Shown: positions 11,111 through 22,780 of the stretch, one piece after another
Numbering within the stretch: position 1 is the stretch's first letter
How the letters are laid out: each line of letters starts with the position of its first letter
From: Diphasiastrum complanatum
Taxonomy: Eukaryota > Streptophyta > Lycopodiopsida > Lycopodiales > Lycopodiaceae
Length of the DNA: 64,000 bases
Direction of reading: 5' to 3'
Assembly: GCA_029204225.1 (NCBI GenBank)
Contig: MU831566.1
Coordinates: forward strand, 1 to 64,000
Made by a program: the position numbers and the translations under genes
Notes under the pieces: model-generated
Databases searched by the model: none
The model's input: the letters and a program-made list of their open reading frames with translations, nothing else
Told to the model about the DNA's origin: nothing

Positions 11111-13490
11111 GTTTTAGGAGAACTAGTTCTCCTTCGTCGTACTTGATTGCCCTCCATCACATATTTGCACTTTTCTGTTGTTTCTGTTGTGCATTTGCAA
11201 TGGATTGTTGAACCTTTGAAAAGGTGTCCTGATAATCCTGCACAAATTCATCTGAGACAAATATCTTTTCTTTAGTCCTTAATAGATGAGGCACAATTGG
11301 TTTTGCATACATTACTTCAAAAGGTGCTTTACCAGTGGAAGAATGAATGGTGTTATTGTAAGCAAATTCTAGAATAGGAAGATAGTGTTCCCATTGAGTC
11401 TTTTGATCACTTACATAATTTCTCAACAAGTCTATGATGGTTCGATTAGTAATTTCACTTTGACCATCAGTCTGGGGGTGAAATAATGAAGAGAATTTAA
11501 GGGTTGTCCCCAGATTATCAAAAAGGGCTCTCCAAATGTTGCTAGTAAATCTTGTATCCCGATCCGACACTATACTTCTAGGTAGTCCATGCGACCAAAA
11601 GGTACCACTAAAAATTCATAAGGATAGAGTTAGTTCTGGAAGCAGTTTTATGGACATCTTCGGGTGCTACTCTGATCTGGTGGTATCCACTTGTCAAATC
11701 AATTCTACTACATATGCAAGATCCATTTATTCTATCTGTGATGTCATCTATTCTTGGAATAGGAAACCGGTTCTTAGTTGTAATCTTGTTTAAAGCACGA
11801 TAGTCCACACACATCCTAAAACTCCCATCTTTCTTTTGTACCACAAGTACAGGAGAGCAACAGGGGGAGTTACTGGGTTTTATAAGACCTTTCTCTAACA
11901 AATCATTAATTTGTTTAGAAATTTCTTCTTGTTGAGAACGGCTTACCCTATAGGGAGGTCTATTGGGTATGAAACTATTGGATAGGATAATGTCTATCGT
12001 ATGATGTTCAGGTCTTTCAAGGGTCAGGATTTTGGAAGCTCATCAGAAAAACAAGAAGAATACTTTAGTAAAAAGTCTTCTATTACTGTCCAAAGGATGT
12101 GTATTTCCATCAACATCATCATCCATACTTTGAACAAACAACAAATAAGAAAATACTGCTTTCTTTAGTACCTTTGATACCTGAATATGGCTTCCCAAAG
12201 AGATTATTTTGCCACTCTGTCCTGCATGCACGCTAACATCTTTACCCTTGTGCTTCCATGAAATCAAATGCTTATTATAGTCCACCAGAGGGTTGTGCAT
12301 TTTGTACCAAGGCATGCCTAAGATTACATCTACTCCCTGTAAAGGACCTACCATGAATTCTATAGGTTCATAGTAATTGGAGATTTGAAGCTTAAGTTTT
12401 CCAATTATAGGGTAAATGTTTGCATTACCATCAACAAAAGCACCTTTAGCCTTAAGCATAGATTCAGAGAATGAACCAACTGCAATCTCTTGTGCAAGCT
12501 TAAGAGAGATGAAATTATGAGAGGAGCCTGCGTCAAAGAGAATTAAACAGAGTTTGTTATGGACTTGTGCCCATGTCTTGAGGAGATCGTGGTTTTGAGT
12601 GTCTTAAATGCTTTGTACGACAACTTGCTTCCCTTTGTCTGCACTTAAAGCTTTGGTATCTTTGAGTGGACATTTGAAAAAGAGGTGTCCCTTTTTCCCA
12701 CACATGAAGCATCTTCCTTTCTTGCGATAGGCCCGCACTTGTTCTTTGGAAAGGCGTTGAGTCTTCTCTTTTGGAGTTTGAGTGGTGAGATGTTCCTTCC
12801 TTTTGTTTCTGCTTCCATTTCGATGATTATCATGCAGTTCAATTCTGGTAGCATAATATATGTCTTCTTCCAAAGTATCAGCTTGTACTAGATCTAAGTC
12901 ATATTGTATACTTCTATGCAAACTCGAATAGAACTTTCTTTTCTATTCTTTCTTGGAAATGGAATGTAATGTCTGAACTTTCAAAAGCAACTCCCAAAAT
13001 CTTTTTACATGCTCAACTACCTTCTCATTTTGTTTTTGACTAAAGATGTCCCATGCAGCTAAAGTATCTTTCTTATATTCTTTTGGCGAAAAGTGGCTTT
13101 AATTTGCTTTTTAAAGCTATGCCAAGTAGAAGCAGCTTCATGATTAGATTCCATAGCTGCCCACCATAGAGATGCATACTTATCTAGATGTAACATTGCA
13201 AATCGAATCTTGGAATGATTCAAGTATCTACTTTTCTCAAAGAAAGTATCAAGATTTCGAATCCAGACAAGCAAACTCTCTTCATACTATCTCCATCAAA
13301 CTTAGAAAACTTAAAAAGTTTATTATCAATCTTAGCAAACCTCCTTTTCCTAGATCTAGTAGAGGAAGTTGACTTGGAGGAAACATGAGGAGATGATGAC
13401 ATAGATGAAGAGGAGCTTGAAGAGCCTCGCGAGGAGCTATCCATCTTTGATTGGAGTTTTTGGAATTCACCTGTGATACATGAACTCAAG
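11111..13490 (-). pseudogene. chromovirus copy 1, gag-pol internal region with deletions
   Basis: Reading from 13490 down: gag starts MDSSSRGSSSSSSS (13452) and continues with the capsid-like segment IRFAMLHLDKYASLWW (13274-13059). The zinc knuckle CFMCGKKGHLFFKCP comes next (about 12720-12665), then the protease around 12530 (DAGSSHNF) and its tail (GVDVILGMPWY, 12459-12043). The first half of RT follows (CSPVLVVQKKDGSFRMCVDY, RIDLTSGYHQIRV, 11901-11608). RT is joined after VVPFG directly to the second half of integrase (DRDTRFTSNIWRALF, PQTDGQSEITNRT, 11570-11157). RT palm YxDD, RNase H and the first integrase aspartate are therefore missing. Several frameshifts and stops are present. The element could not move by itself. 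Confidence 0.85.
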
Positions 13491-13613
13491 GCAAAAAGTA
13501 CGAATAGACTGAAGATTCAAAGAAATGCCATTCTTCGAAAAGGAAGATAGATGCTCGCATTAACAAACTCTTGTCATTAAAATAGAAAGCAAGCTGGAGA
13601 TCCAATTCTCGAG
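13491..13613 (-). other. chromovirus copy 1 leader without primer-binding site
   Basis: The stretch between gag and the LTR lacks a TGGTATCAGAG or TGGCGCC primer-binding site and lacks the outer ~130 bp of the LTR (compare 9614-9740). A deletion has removed the LTR end and the site needed to start reverse transcription. Confidence 0.55.
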
Positions 13614-14447
13614 GACATGCAACTCCTAAATCAGACACGCAACTCCTAAATCGGACATGCATGACCAAAAAGTTATGGATGATGTGACATGCAATGTCAT
13701 CAAGTCATGGAAGGTGTGACATGCAAAACCATCAAGTCATGGATGGTGTGACATGCATGGCCATCAATCTTATGGATGGTGTGAAAGTTTTAGAGAGAGA
13801 GAGAGAGATGAAAGAGGTAGGAGAAAGTGAGTGTGTGTGAAAGTGGTTCCAAAAAGTGATTTCAGTCCAAGCTTGATAGATCCTCCTCAAGCCATAGCTC
13901 CAAGCTTTCTTCCAAGCACCTGCACACACACAAGTAAGAGCAAGAGACAAAGCAAAAATGAATGGGAGATAAATAATGAGGGAGAGGGGCGAGTTAGTCC
14001 TTTTATAGGGAATGTGTAGTTTTTAGGAAGTGGCTCAGGTGTCCAAAATAAGTGTGAGAGGTGTAAGGGAGACTCTAGGATAAGTACAGCAAGAGGCTGA
14101 GGTGTATAGATATGAGAGAGTGCTTATGACTTATTTAGAGCAAAAGAAAAGGAGTAGGAGGGCACATTTTCCTAGGTGTCCTATTGCTTTCAAACCATGT
14201 GGAAAAGTAGGTAAGTTACATATTGATAAGGATAGAAGGTAGGTAGCCTAACATTCAATGTTAGTCACTTTTAAGTTGAATATTTCTTTATGTACAACAT
14301 TGGGATCCACCCAAGTGTTTTTCATGTCATGGGAAAGGCTTTGTATATGTCCATTTTACCTTGCATAATTTTCATCAATTCCTAGGCTCGTTTTTCTAGG
14401 GGTTGCCCATCCCAAATCATAGTGGAGTGTGACACGAAGGGTGATCA
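13614..14447 (-). repeat. chromovirus LTR shared by copies 1 and 3
   Basis: It ends at TGATCA (14442-14447) and is homologous to 9614-10594. It serves as 5' LTR to the gag at 13490 and, at its other side, follows the chromodomain end and 3' untranslated region of the copy at 14744-15892, so it is also that copy's 3' LTR. The 32-bp minisatellite (13672-13780) is shorter than in the other LTRs. Confidence 0.8.
14000..14007 (-). promoter_or_regulatory. TATA box of chromovirus LTR promoter
   Basis: The - strand reads CCCTATAAAAGGAC. It is conserved in the LTR pieces at 23920-23927 (+) and 58602-58609 (-) and mutated to GATAAAAG at about 10145-10152. A CT-rich leader follows, as expected just downstream of a plant transcription start. 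Confidence 0.65.
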
Positions 14448-15892
14448 GTCCTTTGGTTTCGTCTCGTAATCTTTATAGACTCGAGTGAGCCTTCTTTATA
14501 GACTCGATTGAGCCTTCTTTAGGTACCGTCTTTAAGCTTTAAGAAGCTTCTTTGGATTCTTTCTTCGGGTACTCTTCTTAGTACCCGAAGAACCTGCATA
14601 TCAAATTGTTAGCATTGCTCTGCAGTTTCGTTATGCCTGCACTCATGATTCATCAGTTAGACTAATAAGCTCTAATATTCAAAATACGTTTCGTACAGAA
14701 AGAATGGAAGATTGGATAGCCTTTATTTCTTGGTCAATTTGGTCTATACAATTTTACATTCCCTCCGACGTATTAAGCGTTGTCCTGAATGGACATTTCT
14801 CAAATAAACATTTAAAATTTTTGGGTATTGTTGCAAGAATTCTTCTTCCATCCATCTTGCATCCGTAGTAGGATAGTTCTTAAATTTGAGGAGGTATAAT
14901 GTAGAAGTTATCCCTTTTCTTCCAGTTCTTGTCTCGTGCATCATTATCTGCTCAGATTGAAGGATTTCTTCGGTTCGTTGAACTTCTGGTGGTTCAGAAT
15001 CTGAAAACCCTTTTGGTTCCGGACCATTGAATTTCTTTAGCAAGCTTACATGGAATTTGTTATGGATTTTCCAAGTAACATGTAAGTCAAGCTCACATGT
15101 AACTTCATTGATAACTTTCTTGACTTTAAAAGGTCCATAATACTTTTGGCTAGTTTTGGGTAGAGTTTCATGCTGTCCTTCTTTTTCCTGAGTCTTTTCT
15201 TTTCAAATTTTAGGAGAACTAGTTCTCCTTCTTCACACTTGATTGCCCACTGACACATATTTGCACTTTTCTGTTGTTTCTGTTGTGCATTTGCAATGAA
15301 TTGTTGAACCTTTGAAAAGGTGTCTTGATAATCTTGCACAAATTCATCTGAGGCAAATGTCTTTTCTTTAATCCTTAATACAGGAGGCACAATAAGTTTT
15401 CCATACATTACTTCAAAAGGTGTTTTGCCAGTAGAAGAACAAACGATGTTATTGTAAGCAAATTCTAGAATAGGAAGGTAGTGTTCCCATTGAGTCTTCT
15501 AATCACTTACATAATTTCTCAACAAATCTATGATGGTTCGATTAGTAATTTCACTTTGACCATCAGTCTGGAGGTGAAAGGAAGAAGAGAATTTAAGGGT
15601 TGACCCCAGATTATCAAAAAGGGCTCTCCAAAAGTTGCTAGTAAATCTCGTATCCCAATCCGACACTATACTTTTGGGTAGTCCATTCAACCTAAAGATG
15701 TGACGAATAAACAAATGAGCAGCTTCGGGTCCTTGAAGCTTTTACTTACAGGAAATAAAATGTGCATGTTTGCTAAATCTATCAATGATAGGCCATATCA
15801 TCTCATTTCCATTTTTGGTTTTAGAGAATCCAGAGATAAAGTCCATGGTAATATGTTCCCAGGGTGCTTCAGGAATAGGCAAGGGATGAAGT
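14448..15892 (-). pseudogene. chromovirus copy 3, integrase and chromodomain end
   Basis: From 15892 down the - strand reads LHPLPIPEAPWEHITMDFISGF, giving the first catalytic aspartate. IIDRFSKHAHF and LNGLPKSIVSDWDTRFTSNF carry the second aspartate, and the frame continues to the glutamate helix. After a stop and frame change come the integrase tail (15408-15046) and the chromodomain (LLKFKNYPTTDARWMEEEFL, 15043-14744). A chromodomain on the integrase places the element among chromoviruses, which use it to target heterochromatin. Gag, protease, RT and RNase H are absent because family A joins at 15893. It runs into the shared LTR at 14447, giving a tandem INT-LTR-gag arrangement. Confidence 0.85.
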
Positions 15893-18715
15893 ACAATCTA
15901 CTTAACTTGCGCTTTGCGAGGGTTAGTTTGCATCATACGTAAGTTTGCTGTGCAATGTCATTATGAACCATCGTCGACCTAGTTGATAGACACAAAACAT
16001 GAAAATTGACTTGAGAGAGGGTTAAAACCATGTGAAGCATGATTATTTGTAGTCCTTATGCGGGGGTTGTTCTTTGGTAAAGGTTCAACCCTCATCGAAG
16101 CTCTAGTTACTTATTGACCCTTCAAGAAGATTTTGAGATCTTGTTCCATAGTACTCTGTATGTTTTGTAGTTTTTTTCCCATAATTGCCAAAGAAGCAAT
16201 TTGTCTAATATATAAGTTTGAAATTCGACTCATTTTGCACAAATGCTAGTGAAGCTCGTACACGTACTTTTTATGAATTTTGCTTGAAACTGAAAACCAA
16301 AATTTATGCATTTCTTTTGTGGAGCAATGCACAGATTCTCCAGATCCAACCGTCAAACAATTTCCAACATCTACACATTATTTGGTGTTTCTAGGAAGAA
16401 TCTAGATAGAGATTTATTCAAATCCATATTAGTAGACTGTTGAAATGTTAAAAAATCTAGCGAAAGTTGATTGGTGGTAGTTTTTCTGTTGATGTGTTAG
16501 TCATCAAAAATGTATGGCGTAAGGCTTGGCATGATCGAAGATTGAATATAAAAGATCATAAAGTTGGAGATTTGGTATTTATGATAAGATGAAGTTGTCT
16601 ACAGGGAAATTGAAATTTACAGCAGAAGTTCTTACCATGTCAGACATCTTGTTTTTAGGAGTGTTATTTTTGAAATGTTTAGATAGAGAGTGCTTTAATG
16701 CTCTATTTAATGACAGTCAGTTACAAAAGCATTGGCAGCCTAAACTTATTTCTAAATCAGCACCATGTTTTTTTCTATCTATTTCATTCTTTACTTTGTT
16801 GTTTTCCAATAGTTAATTATCTATTTTCTCTGAAAAACACAATAACTATACATACATATGTATGTATGTATCAAAGAAAAGAATAAAATAAAAAGTTCAA
16901 TATAGTTACATTCTGTAAAACAATTTAAAATTAAACATGAAAAGACTAGAAATTACCAGAATTGCTATTTTTTAAATACAATAGTCAAACCAATCTTTGC
17001 AATGTTTACGATTGATTCAAAATAGTACAATCTGCTTAACTTGAGCTTTGCGAGGGTTAGTTTGCATTATACGTAAGTTTGATGTGCAATGTCATTATGA
17101 ACCATCGTCGACCTAGTTGATAGACACAAAACATCAAAATTGACTCGAGAGAGGGTTAAAACCATGTGAAGCATGATTATTTGTAGCCCTTATGCGGGGG
17201 TTGTTCTTTGGTGAATGTTCAACCCTCATCGAAGCTCTAGTTACTTATTGACCCTTCAAGAAGATTTTGAGATCTTGTTCCACAGTACTCTGTATGTTTT
17301 GTAGTTTTTTTCCCATAATTGCCAAAGAAGCAATTTGTCTAATATATAAGTTTGAAATTCAACTCATTTTGCACAAATGCTAGTGAAGCTCATACAAGTA
17401 CTTTTTATGAATTTTGCTTGAAACTAAAAACCAAAATTTATGCACGTCTTTTGTGGAGCAATGCACAGATTCTCCAGATCCAACCATCAAACAATTTCCA
17501 ACATCTATACATGATTTGGTGTTTTTAGGATGAATAATAATAAAGTGGGACAATTTTTGGCCTGGTGGCATTTGATCCCAATTTGCCACCAAAGTCCTAG
17601 AGGATTACATAATATTGCCAAAAATTTCCAATTATTACAGAGTGACAACACTATTAACATCCATCAATGAACTAAAAACTAAACACTATCAATCTTCTCG
17701 CTCACATTCATCCCCATCTCATCCTCACTCTCATCTATACTCTGTTTTTCTCTCTCACACACAATGGAAAAAAGAAAGTCGATCTCTAATTTAGGAGTGA
17801 AACACATTTTCATTCGCGCCAAAGGTTTTTTTTTTGGTCAAAAAAATTTGTGTGGATTATCCAGACATGGATAATCCACGCGGAATCCATAATCTAGATA
17901 GAGATTTATTCAAATCCATATTAGTAGACTGTTGAAATATTAAAAAATCTAGCGAAAGTTGATTGGTGGTAGTTTTTGTGTTGATGCGTTAGTCATGAAA
18001 AATGTATGGCGTAAGGCTTGGCATGATCGAAGATTGAATAGAAAAGATTATAAAGTTGGAGATTTGGTATTTATGATAAGATGAAGTTATCTACAGGGAA
18101 ATTGAAGTTTATAGAATAAGTTCTTATCATGTTAGACATCTTGTTTTTAGGAGTGTTATTTTTGAAATGTTTAGATAGAGAGTGCTTTAATGCTCTATTT
18201 AATGACAGTCAGTTACAGAAGCATTGGCAGCCTAAACTTATTTCTAAATCAACACCATGTTTTTTTCTATCTATTTCATTCTTTACTTTGTTGTTATCCA
18301 ATAATTAATTATCTATTTTTCTTGAAAAACACAATAACTATACATACATATGTATGTATGTATAAAAAAAAGCATAAAATGAAAAGTTCAAAATAGTTAA
18401 CAATTTAAAATTAAACATGAAGAGACTAGAAATTACCAGAATTGCTATTTTTTAAATAAAATAGTCAAAACAATCTTTGCAAAGTTTACCATTGATTCAA
18501 AATAGTACAATCTGCTTAACTTGAGCTTTGTGAGGGTTAGTTTGCATCATACGTAAGTTTGCTGTGCAATGTCATTATGAACCATCGTCGACCTAGTTGA
18601 TAGACACAAAACATCAAAATTCACTCGAGAGAGGGTTAAAACCATGTGAAGCATTATTATTTGTAGTCCTTATGTGGGGGTTGTTCTTTGGTGAACGTTC
18701 TTTGGTGGGGGTTAC
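15893..18715 (+). repeat. family A tandem array
   Basis: Three successive direct units are present: the tail of one (15893-16394), a full unit (16395-17892) and a third body (17893-18715). Both bodies begin CTAGATAGAGATTTATTC, and the period is about 1498 bp. Each tail contains a stretch (CATGATTTGGTGTTTTTAGG, then AAGTGGGACAATTTTT near 17510-17620) also found inverted at about 35290-35420 behind a Copia RNase H end, so a Copia tail was captured into the unit. The body shows the Gypsy integrase-tail motif WHDRRLN...KVGDLV near 16530-16580 and 18020-18070. Confidence 0.65.
17852..17879. repeat. perfect 12-bp inverted repeat
   Basis: GTGGATTATCCA and TGGATAATCCAC are separated by four bases (GACA), just upstream of the third family A unit and after a T-rich tract. 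It could form a cruciform or RNA hairpin. It is not found at the start of the other units. Confidence 0.7.
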
Positions 18716-19160
18716 CTTTAAAAGCTTTACTTCCGGCGCCAGCATTGTCCCCGACGCCAGCAACACCTCTGCTGCTCCCGGCGTCACTGGCGTCGGCGTT
18801 GCTCCCGGCGCCACTTTGACCAGAATCCAACCGGCGCCAAGTTCCTATGGCTGAAAATCTTTGATCAGTTCTAGCAAAGTCCAGAGAGCTCAGATCGATG
18901 TGCAATCACCTCACACGATCTAGGCATGATTAAAGGGATCAATAAATTTTAGAGAGAGAAAATGTGCTCTACCAGCCTGGGTAGAGTACTTGGTATGAGG
19001 GGAGGTGGCGAATCCTACCAATACTATAGGGGGAGTGCGGGTTGCGACTCAGCGTGAGCTCCAAAGAATTCTCAACCTCCCTGGCTGGAATGTTGTCCTG
19101 GCACTCGCCTTGGCATGCCAACGCCCCGGAGACTAGGCTCAGTCACACACTTGAAATGTA
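18716..19160. other. GC-rich island with GGCGCC-type repeats
   Basis: At 18730-18845 the words GGCGCC, GACGCC and GGCGTC recur, sharply richer in G+C than the flanks. Frames on both strands encode Ala/Gly/Pro/Val-rich runs that follow from the base repeat. The rest (18900-19160) has AATAAA words and direct GC-rich text that resembles an LTR but has no partner here. Family A ends at its left edge. I do not recognise a gene. Confidence 0.4.
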
Positions 19161-19382
19161 ACCTTGTTAGATTTATCAATAAAGTGGGATTTTTCTCAAA
19201 CTGACTTTGATTACCTTATGGGTTTCAGTGTTCAGTAAAAGTGCTAGTTGTAAGGCCACTTCAAACTTTTTAATTTGGCACATAGCTGAGGGTCGTATCC
19301 CGGAACGCAAGCGGTATGCCGTCGGGACCATTTGGTCCGTGGTGCTAGTGGTATGCTGTCGGGACCATTTGGTCCAAGAACT
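19161..19382. other. unassigned, with a 38-bp direct repeat
   Basis: GGTATGCCGTCGGGACCATT at 19308 recurs as GGTATGCTGTCGGGACCATT about 38 bp on, each followed by TGGTCC, so a GGACC-ATTT-GGTCC near-palindrome is present twice. This piece directly abuts the truncated AP2 exon at 19383. Confidence 0.45.
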
Positions 19383-21048
19383 GGTGTTTATCACAGAAAA
19401 CGAACGGGAAGATGGGAAGCAAATATCTGGTATGGAAAGAAAATATGTTCCGCCGGATTACATGAATTCTTTGAAAAATAATTATTGTGAGAAATCGATG
19501 AAGTCTCTTAGAACGAAAGTGATCTGTAGCTATGGCCTGTGCAAATTTGATTTATTTTTCGTAAGATCTAGCGTTTTTTATTTTCTTTACAAAGCTACTT
19601 ACATATGTTTGAAATGCAACCAGTTTATATGGTTTTTGATTTTCCAATAACAGGAGAAGAAAAGGCGACAAACGTTTTGGAGCAATGGTTAACCCAGGAC
19701 AGCTCTCCATTGGTACGATTTTTGTGACAATGAATTTATGGATTGATACAATCTCATTAAAAAACAAGACCTCAAGGATGCTCGGAAATGACTTATTCTT
19801 CACGCTACTGAGCGCCACTTTGCTTTGCAGGTGCCTATCACAATGAGATAGCAATAGCCAGGTGTGTGTGAACTGGTGGCAGTTAACTGATTCTCAATGA
19901 GTTTTTGGTTTATGAAATTACCATTCTAAATATCGTTCATAACTCCGTTGGTCTGCTAATGTGTTAGAATTATTTTGTGGCTTAGGGATTATGATAGGGC
20001 AGCAATTAAACTTGGTCACACCGAGAAACTTAACTTCCCATTAGAAGACTATGAGTCTGAAATGCCACTGGTACGGTTAGAGTTCAGAGTGTCGTCTGCA
20101 TTTAAAGACAACTTTACTATATATAGTGGGTTATACAGCTAGGTCACATTATAAAGCGCATTGCTCTCCAAATGTTTGAAGAAGGGTCATTTGATTTTAA
20201 CGCGTGTTTAATCTCCCATATGTGAGAAATAAAAAGTGATAATTTGTAGTTCCCTGGTCTGCAGTGGGAGAAATACGATGAAGACGACTTTTTTCATATA
20301 GTTCGGTACATGAGTTGGAAAAAGTCTTTTTTGAGTTTTGTAGAAGCTGCAATTCTTCATGAACATTCACCTGAAAAGAAGACTAGTGGTGATGGTAGAA
20401 AAAGGTTAAAAATTTCAAGGCACATATATGTTATTATGTAGTGGTGATAAATAATCAAAATTTCCTTCTGCCTTGTTTCGGGTAAAAATGATAATTTGCA
20501 ATGGTTCCGTGGCTTCTAGAAATGTTCTTGATTCTAATTTTCTGTAGACAGCTTTTGCTTCCAAGATCCAATCAGAGTAAATCTTCAGGTTATGCGAAGC
20601 GAATCGTGTTTACTAAAGGTAGTGTTGATACGTGCAGTGTTGTGCGTTTCATCTCAAGATTTATAGAAAGCAAGATGTCATAAATAGTTGCTCAAATCTA
20701 ATCATGTATGTTTATTTGAGCTAAATTTCTAGTTGTTTGTTTCCAATAAGAGCAAATTGTTTCCATCTGCTTAACAATGTGCTGAAAACTCGTATGTTCT
20801 TCTAGCAACACCCAACAAAGCAGCAATAGTACAAGAAGAATGCAAACACACTTATAGGGACCTATTTGGACCAGTAGATGATGTTGAGAAAGATGTTCCA
20901 ACGACCAAAAAAATCAAGTTCACCTTTCTACATGAGCTTGCAAATATTCCCTTGGAGGAGCTGGAGATGGTGACAATTTTAAAAATCCCTTCTAGCCTAA
21001 AAGTATTGATGCTTAAGATATTAGCCACTTCAATCCATGCTCTTTAAA
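19383..21048 (+). pseudogene. AP2-domain gene copy, 5'-truncated (left arm of inverted duplication)
   Basis: Exon 1 is cut at 19383 and begins GVYHRKRTGRWEANIWYGKK. A 31-nt exon (19831-19861, AG and GT flanked) gives AYHNEIAIAR. The next (19986-20070) gives DYDRAAIKLGHTEKLNFPL then EDYESEMPL. The next (20265-20404) gives WEKYDEDDFFHIVRYMSWKK, then SFLSFVEAAILHEHSPEKK. Joined in phase these match an AP2 domain and its downstream linker (DYE.DM.....LSKEEFVHILRR) residue for residue in length. Further 3' exons are near 20548-20690 (SNQSKSSG) and 20806-21048 (KHTYRDLFGPVDDVEKDV, stop at 21046-21048). The short exon expected to encode YLG was not found by eye. The likely role is nuclear DNA-binding regulation, but this copy has no start codon. 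Confidence 0.75.
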
Positions 21049-21746
21049 CTGTAATCATGTTTCTAGGCCATATATGTCTAGTCCACTCGCTTTATTATTA
21101 TCCAAGAAGGATTGAATATGATTGCTTTCAAATGAAAATGTTGTAGGAAAAGGAAGCTATACTTCATGCTAGTTCTCAACATCAATATGGTCTAAAGAAC
21201 TAGGAACTTACATTCAATAGATTATACAAAACATTACTTGTTTAAATTGAATGTACTACATGCTTGCTTTGAAAATGTTGGATTTTTTAAGAAGCTTGGC
21301 AAATCATACCTTGTTATCAAATGCTCATAGCTCTTCAATTAGTTACGTTTGTGTTCTTTTGCTTCGATTCTAGGTAATTGTGAGAAATGGTATTGAGCAT
21401 GGTGATTCCATTAGGTTCAAGGAGTAATATTTAACACTTAGAAGACATGACTCCTATTGTGCATGTATGCTAACAAATTAGTCTAAGAAACTCCAAATTA
21501 TTTGAGAGAGAGAGAGAGAGAGAGAGAGATCCACATAATGAGCCAAGTAAAGTTATGAGTTGACATTTTAGATACCTTTGATTCAGTTGATACACACACA
21601 CACATACACTAATAAATATATAAATATATATAAACACAGAAAAGTGCACACACACACACACATCCAATTGTACTTCCAAGAATTGAATCTTGAAAGGAAA
21701 GAGCTCAATCCTAATTAAAAATTCCAACCCTATGTAGTGTTGTGTT
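21049..21746 (+). other. AP2-like gene 3' flank with microsatellites
   Basis: It contains a GA tract (about 21505-21530) and two CA tracts (about 21592-21605 and 21648-21663), and then the join to family A. The same flank occurs inverted at 28020-28700. No additional gene is seen. Confidence 0.55.
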
Positions 21747-22780
21747 TTTTTTTCTATCTTTTTGGTAGTGTCTCTCTACTTTTTGTTCTTGGTGGTGCAA
21801 TTATCCTCCGAAGTGGTTCTCGAAGTTTTTGATCATCCTTACTAAGGCATCAAAGATAGAGATTTATTCAAATCCATATTAGTAGACTATTGAAATATTA
21901 AAAAATCTAGCGAAAGTTGATTGGTGGTAGTTTTTGTGTTGATGTGTTAGTCATGAAAAATGTATGGCGTAAGGCTTGGCATGATCAAAGATTGAATAGA
22001 AAAGATCATAAATTTGGAGATATGGTATTTATGATAAGATGAAGTTGTTTACAGGGAAATTGATGTTTACAACATAAGTTCTTATCATGTCAGACAACTT
22101 GTTTTTAGGAGTGCTATTTTTGAAATGTTTAGATAGAGAGTGCTTTAATTCTCTATTTAATGACAGTCAGTTACAAAAGCATTGGCAGCCTAAACTTATA
22201 TCTAAATCAGCACCTTGTTTTTTTCTATCTATTTCAATCTTTACTTTGTTGTTTTCTAATAGTTAATTCTCTATTTTCTCTGAAAAACACAATAACTATA
22301 CATACATATGTATGTATGTATAAAAAAATAGCATAAAATAAAAAGTTCAAAATAGTTACATTTTGTAAAACAATTTAAAATTAAACATGAAGAGACTAAA
22401 AATTACCAGAATTGCTATTTTTTAAATAAAATAGTCAAACCAATCTTTACAAAGTTTACCATTGATTCAAAATAGTACAATTTGCTCAACTTGAGCTTTG
22501 CGAAGGTCAGTTTGCATCATAAGTTAGTTTGTTGTGCAATGTCATTATGAACCATCGTCGACCTAGTTGATGGACACAAAACATCAAAATTGACTCGAGA
22601 GAGGGTTAAAACCATGTGAAGCATGATTATTTATAGTCCTTATGCGGGGGTTGTTCTTTGGTGAAGGTTCAAGCCTCATCGAAGCTCTAGTTACTTATTG
22701 ACCCTTCAAGAAGATTTTGAGATCTTGTTTCATAGTACTCTATATGTTTTGTAGTTTTTTTCCCATAATTGCCAAAGAAA
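21747..22780 (+). repeat. family A repeat, copy at 21.7 kb
   Basis: It is a direct, closely matching copy of 3154-4197 and shares diagnostic differences (CAGACAACTTG, GCTTTAATTCTC) that the array units lack. The first ~730 bp are also the inner part of the left arm of the inverted duplication (to about 22473). Confidence 0.7.

Noticed and set aside
18819-18840. TTGGCGCCGGTTGG on the - strand as a tRNA-Asp primer-binding site
   Set aside because: Only about eight bases match the TGGCGCCGTTGCC site and no LTR end or gag follows.
18597-18905. Ala/Gly/Pro/Val-rich ORFs on both strands
   Set aside because: Both strands are open only because of the GC-rich base repeat; no domain or gene context.
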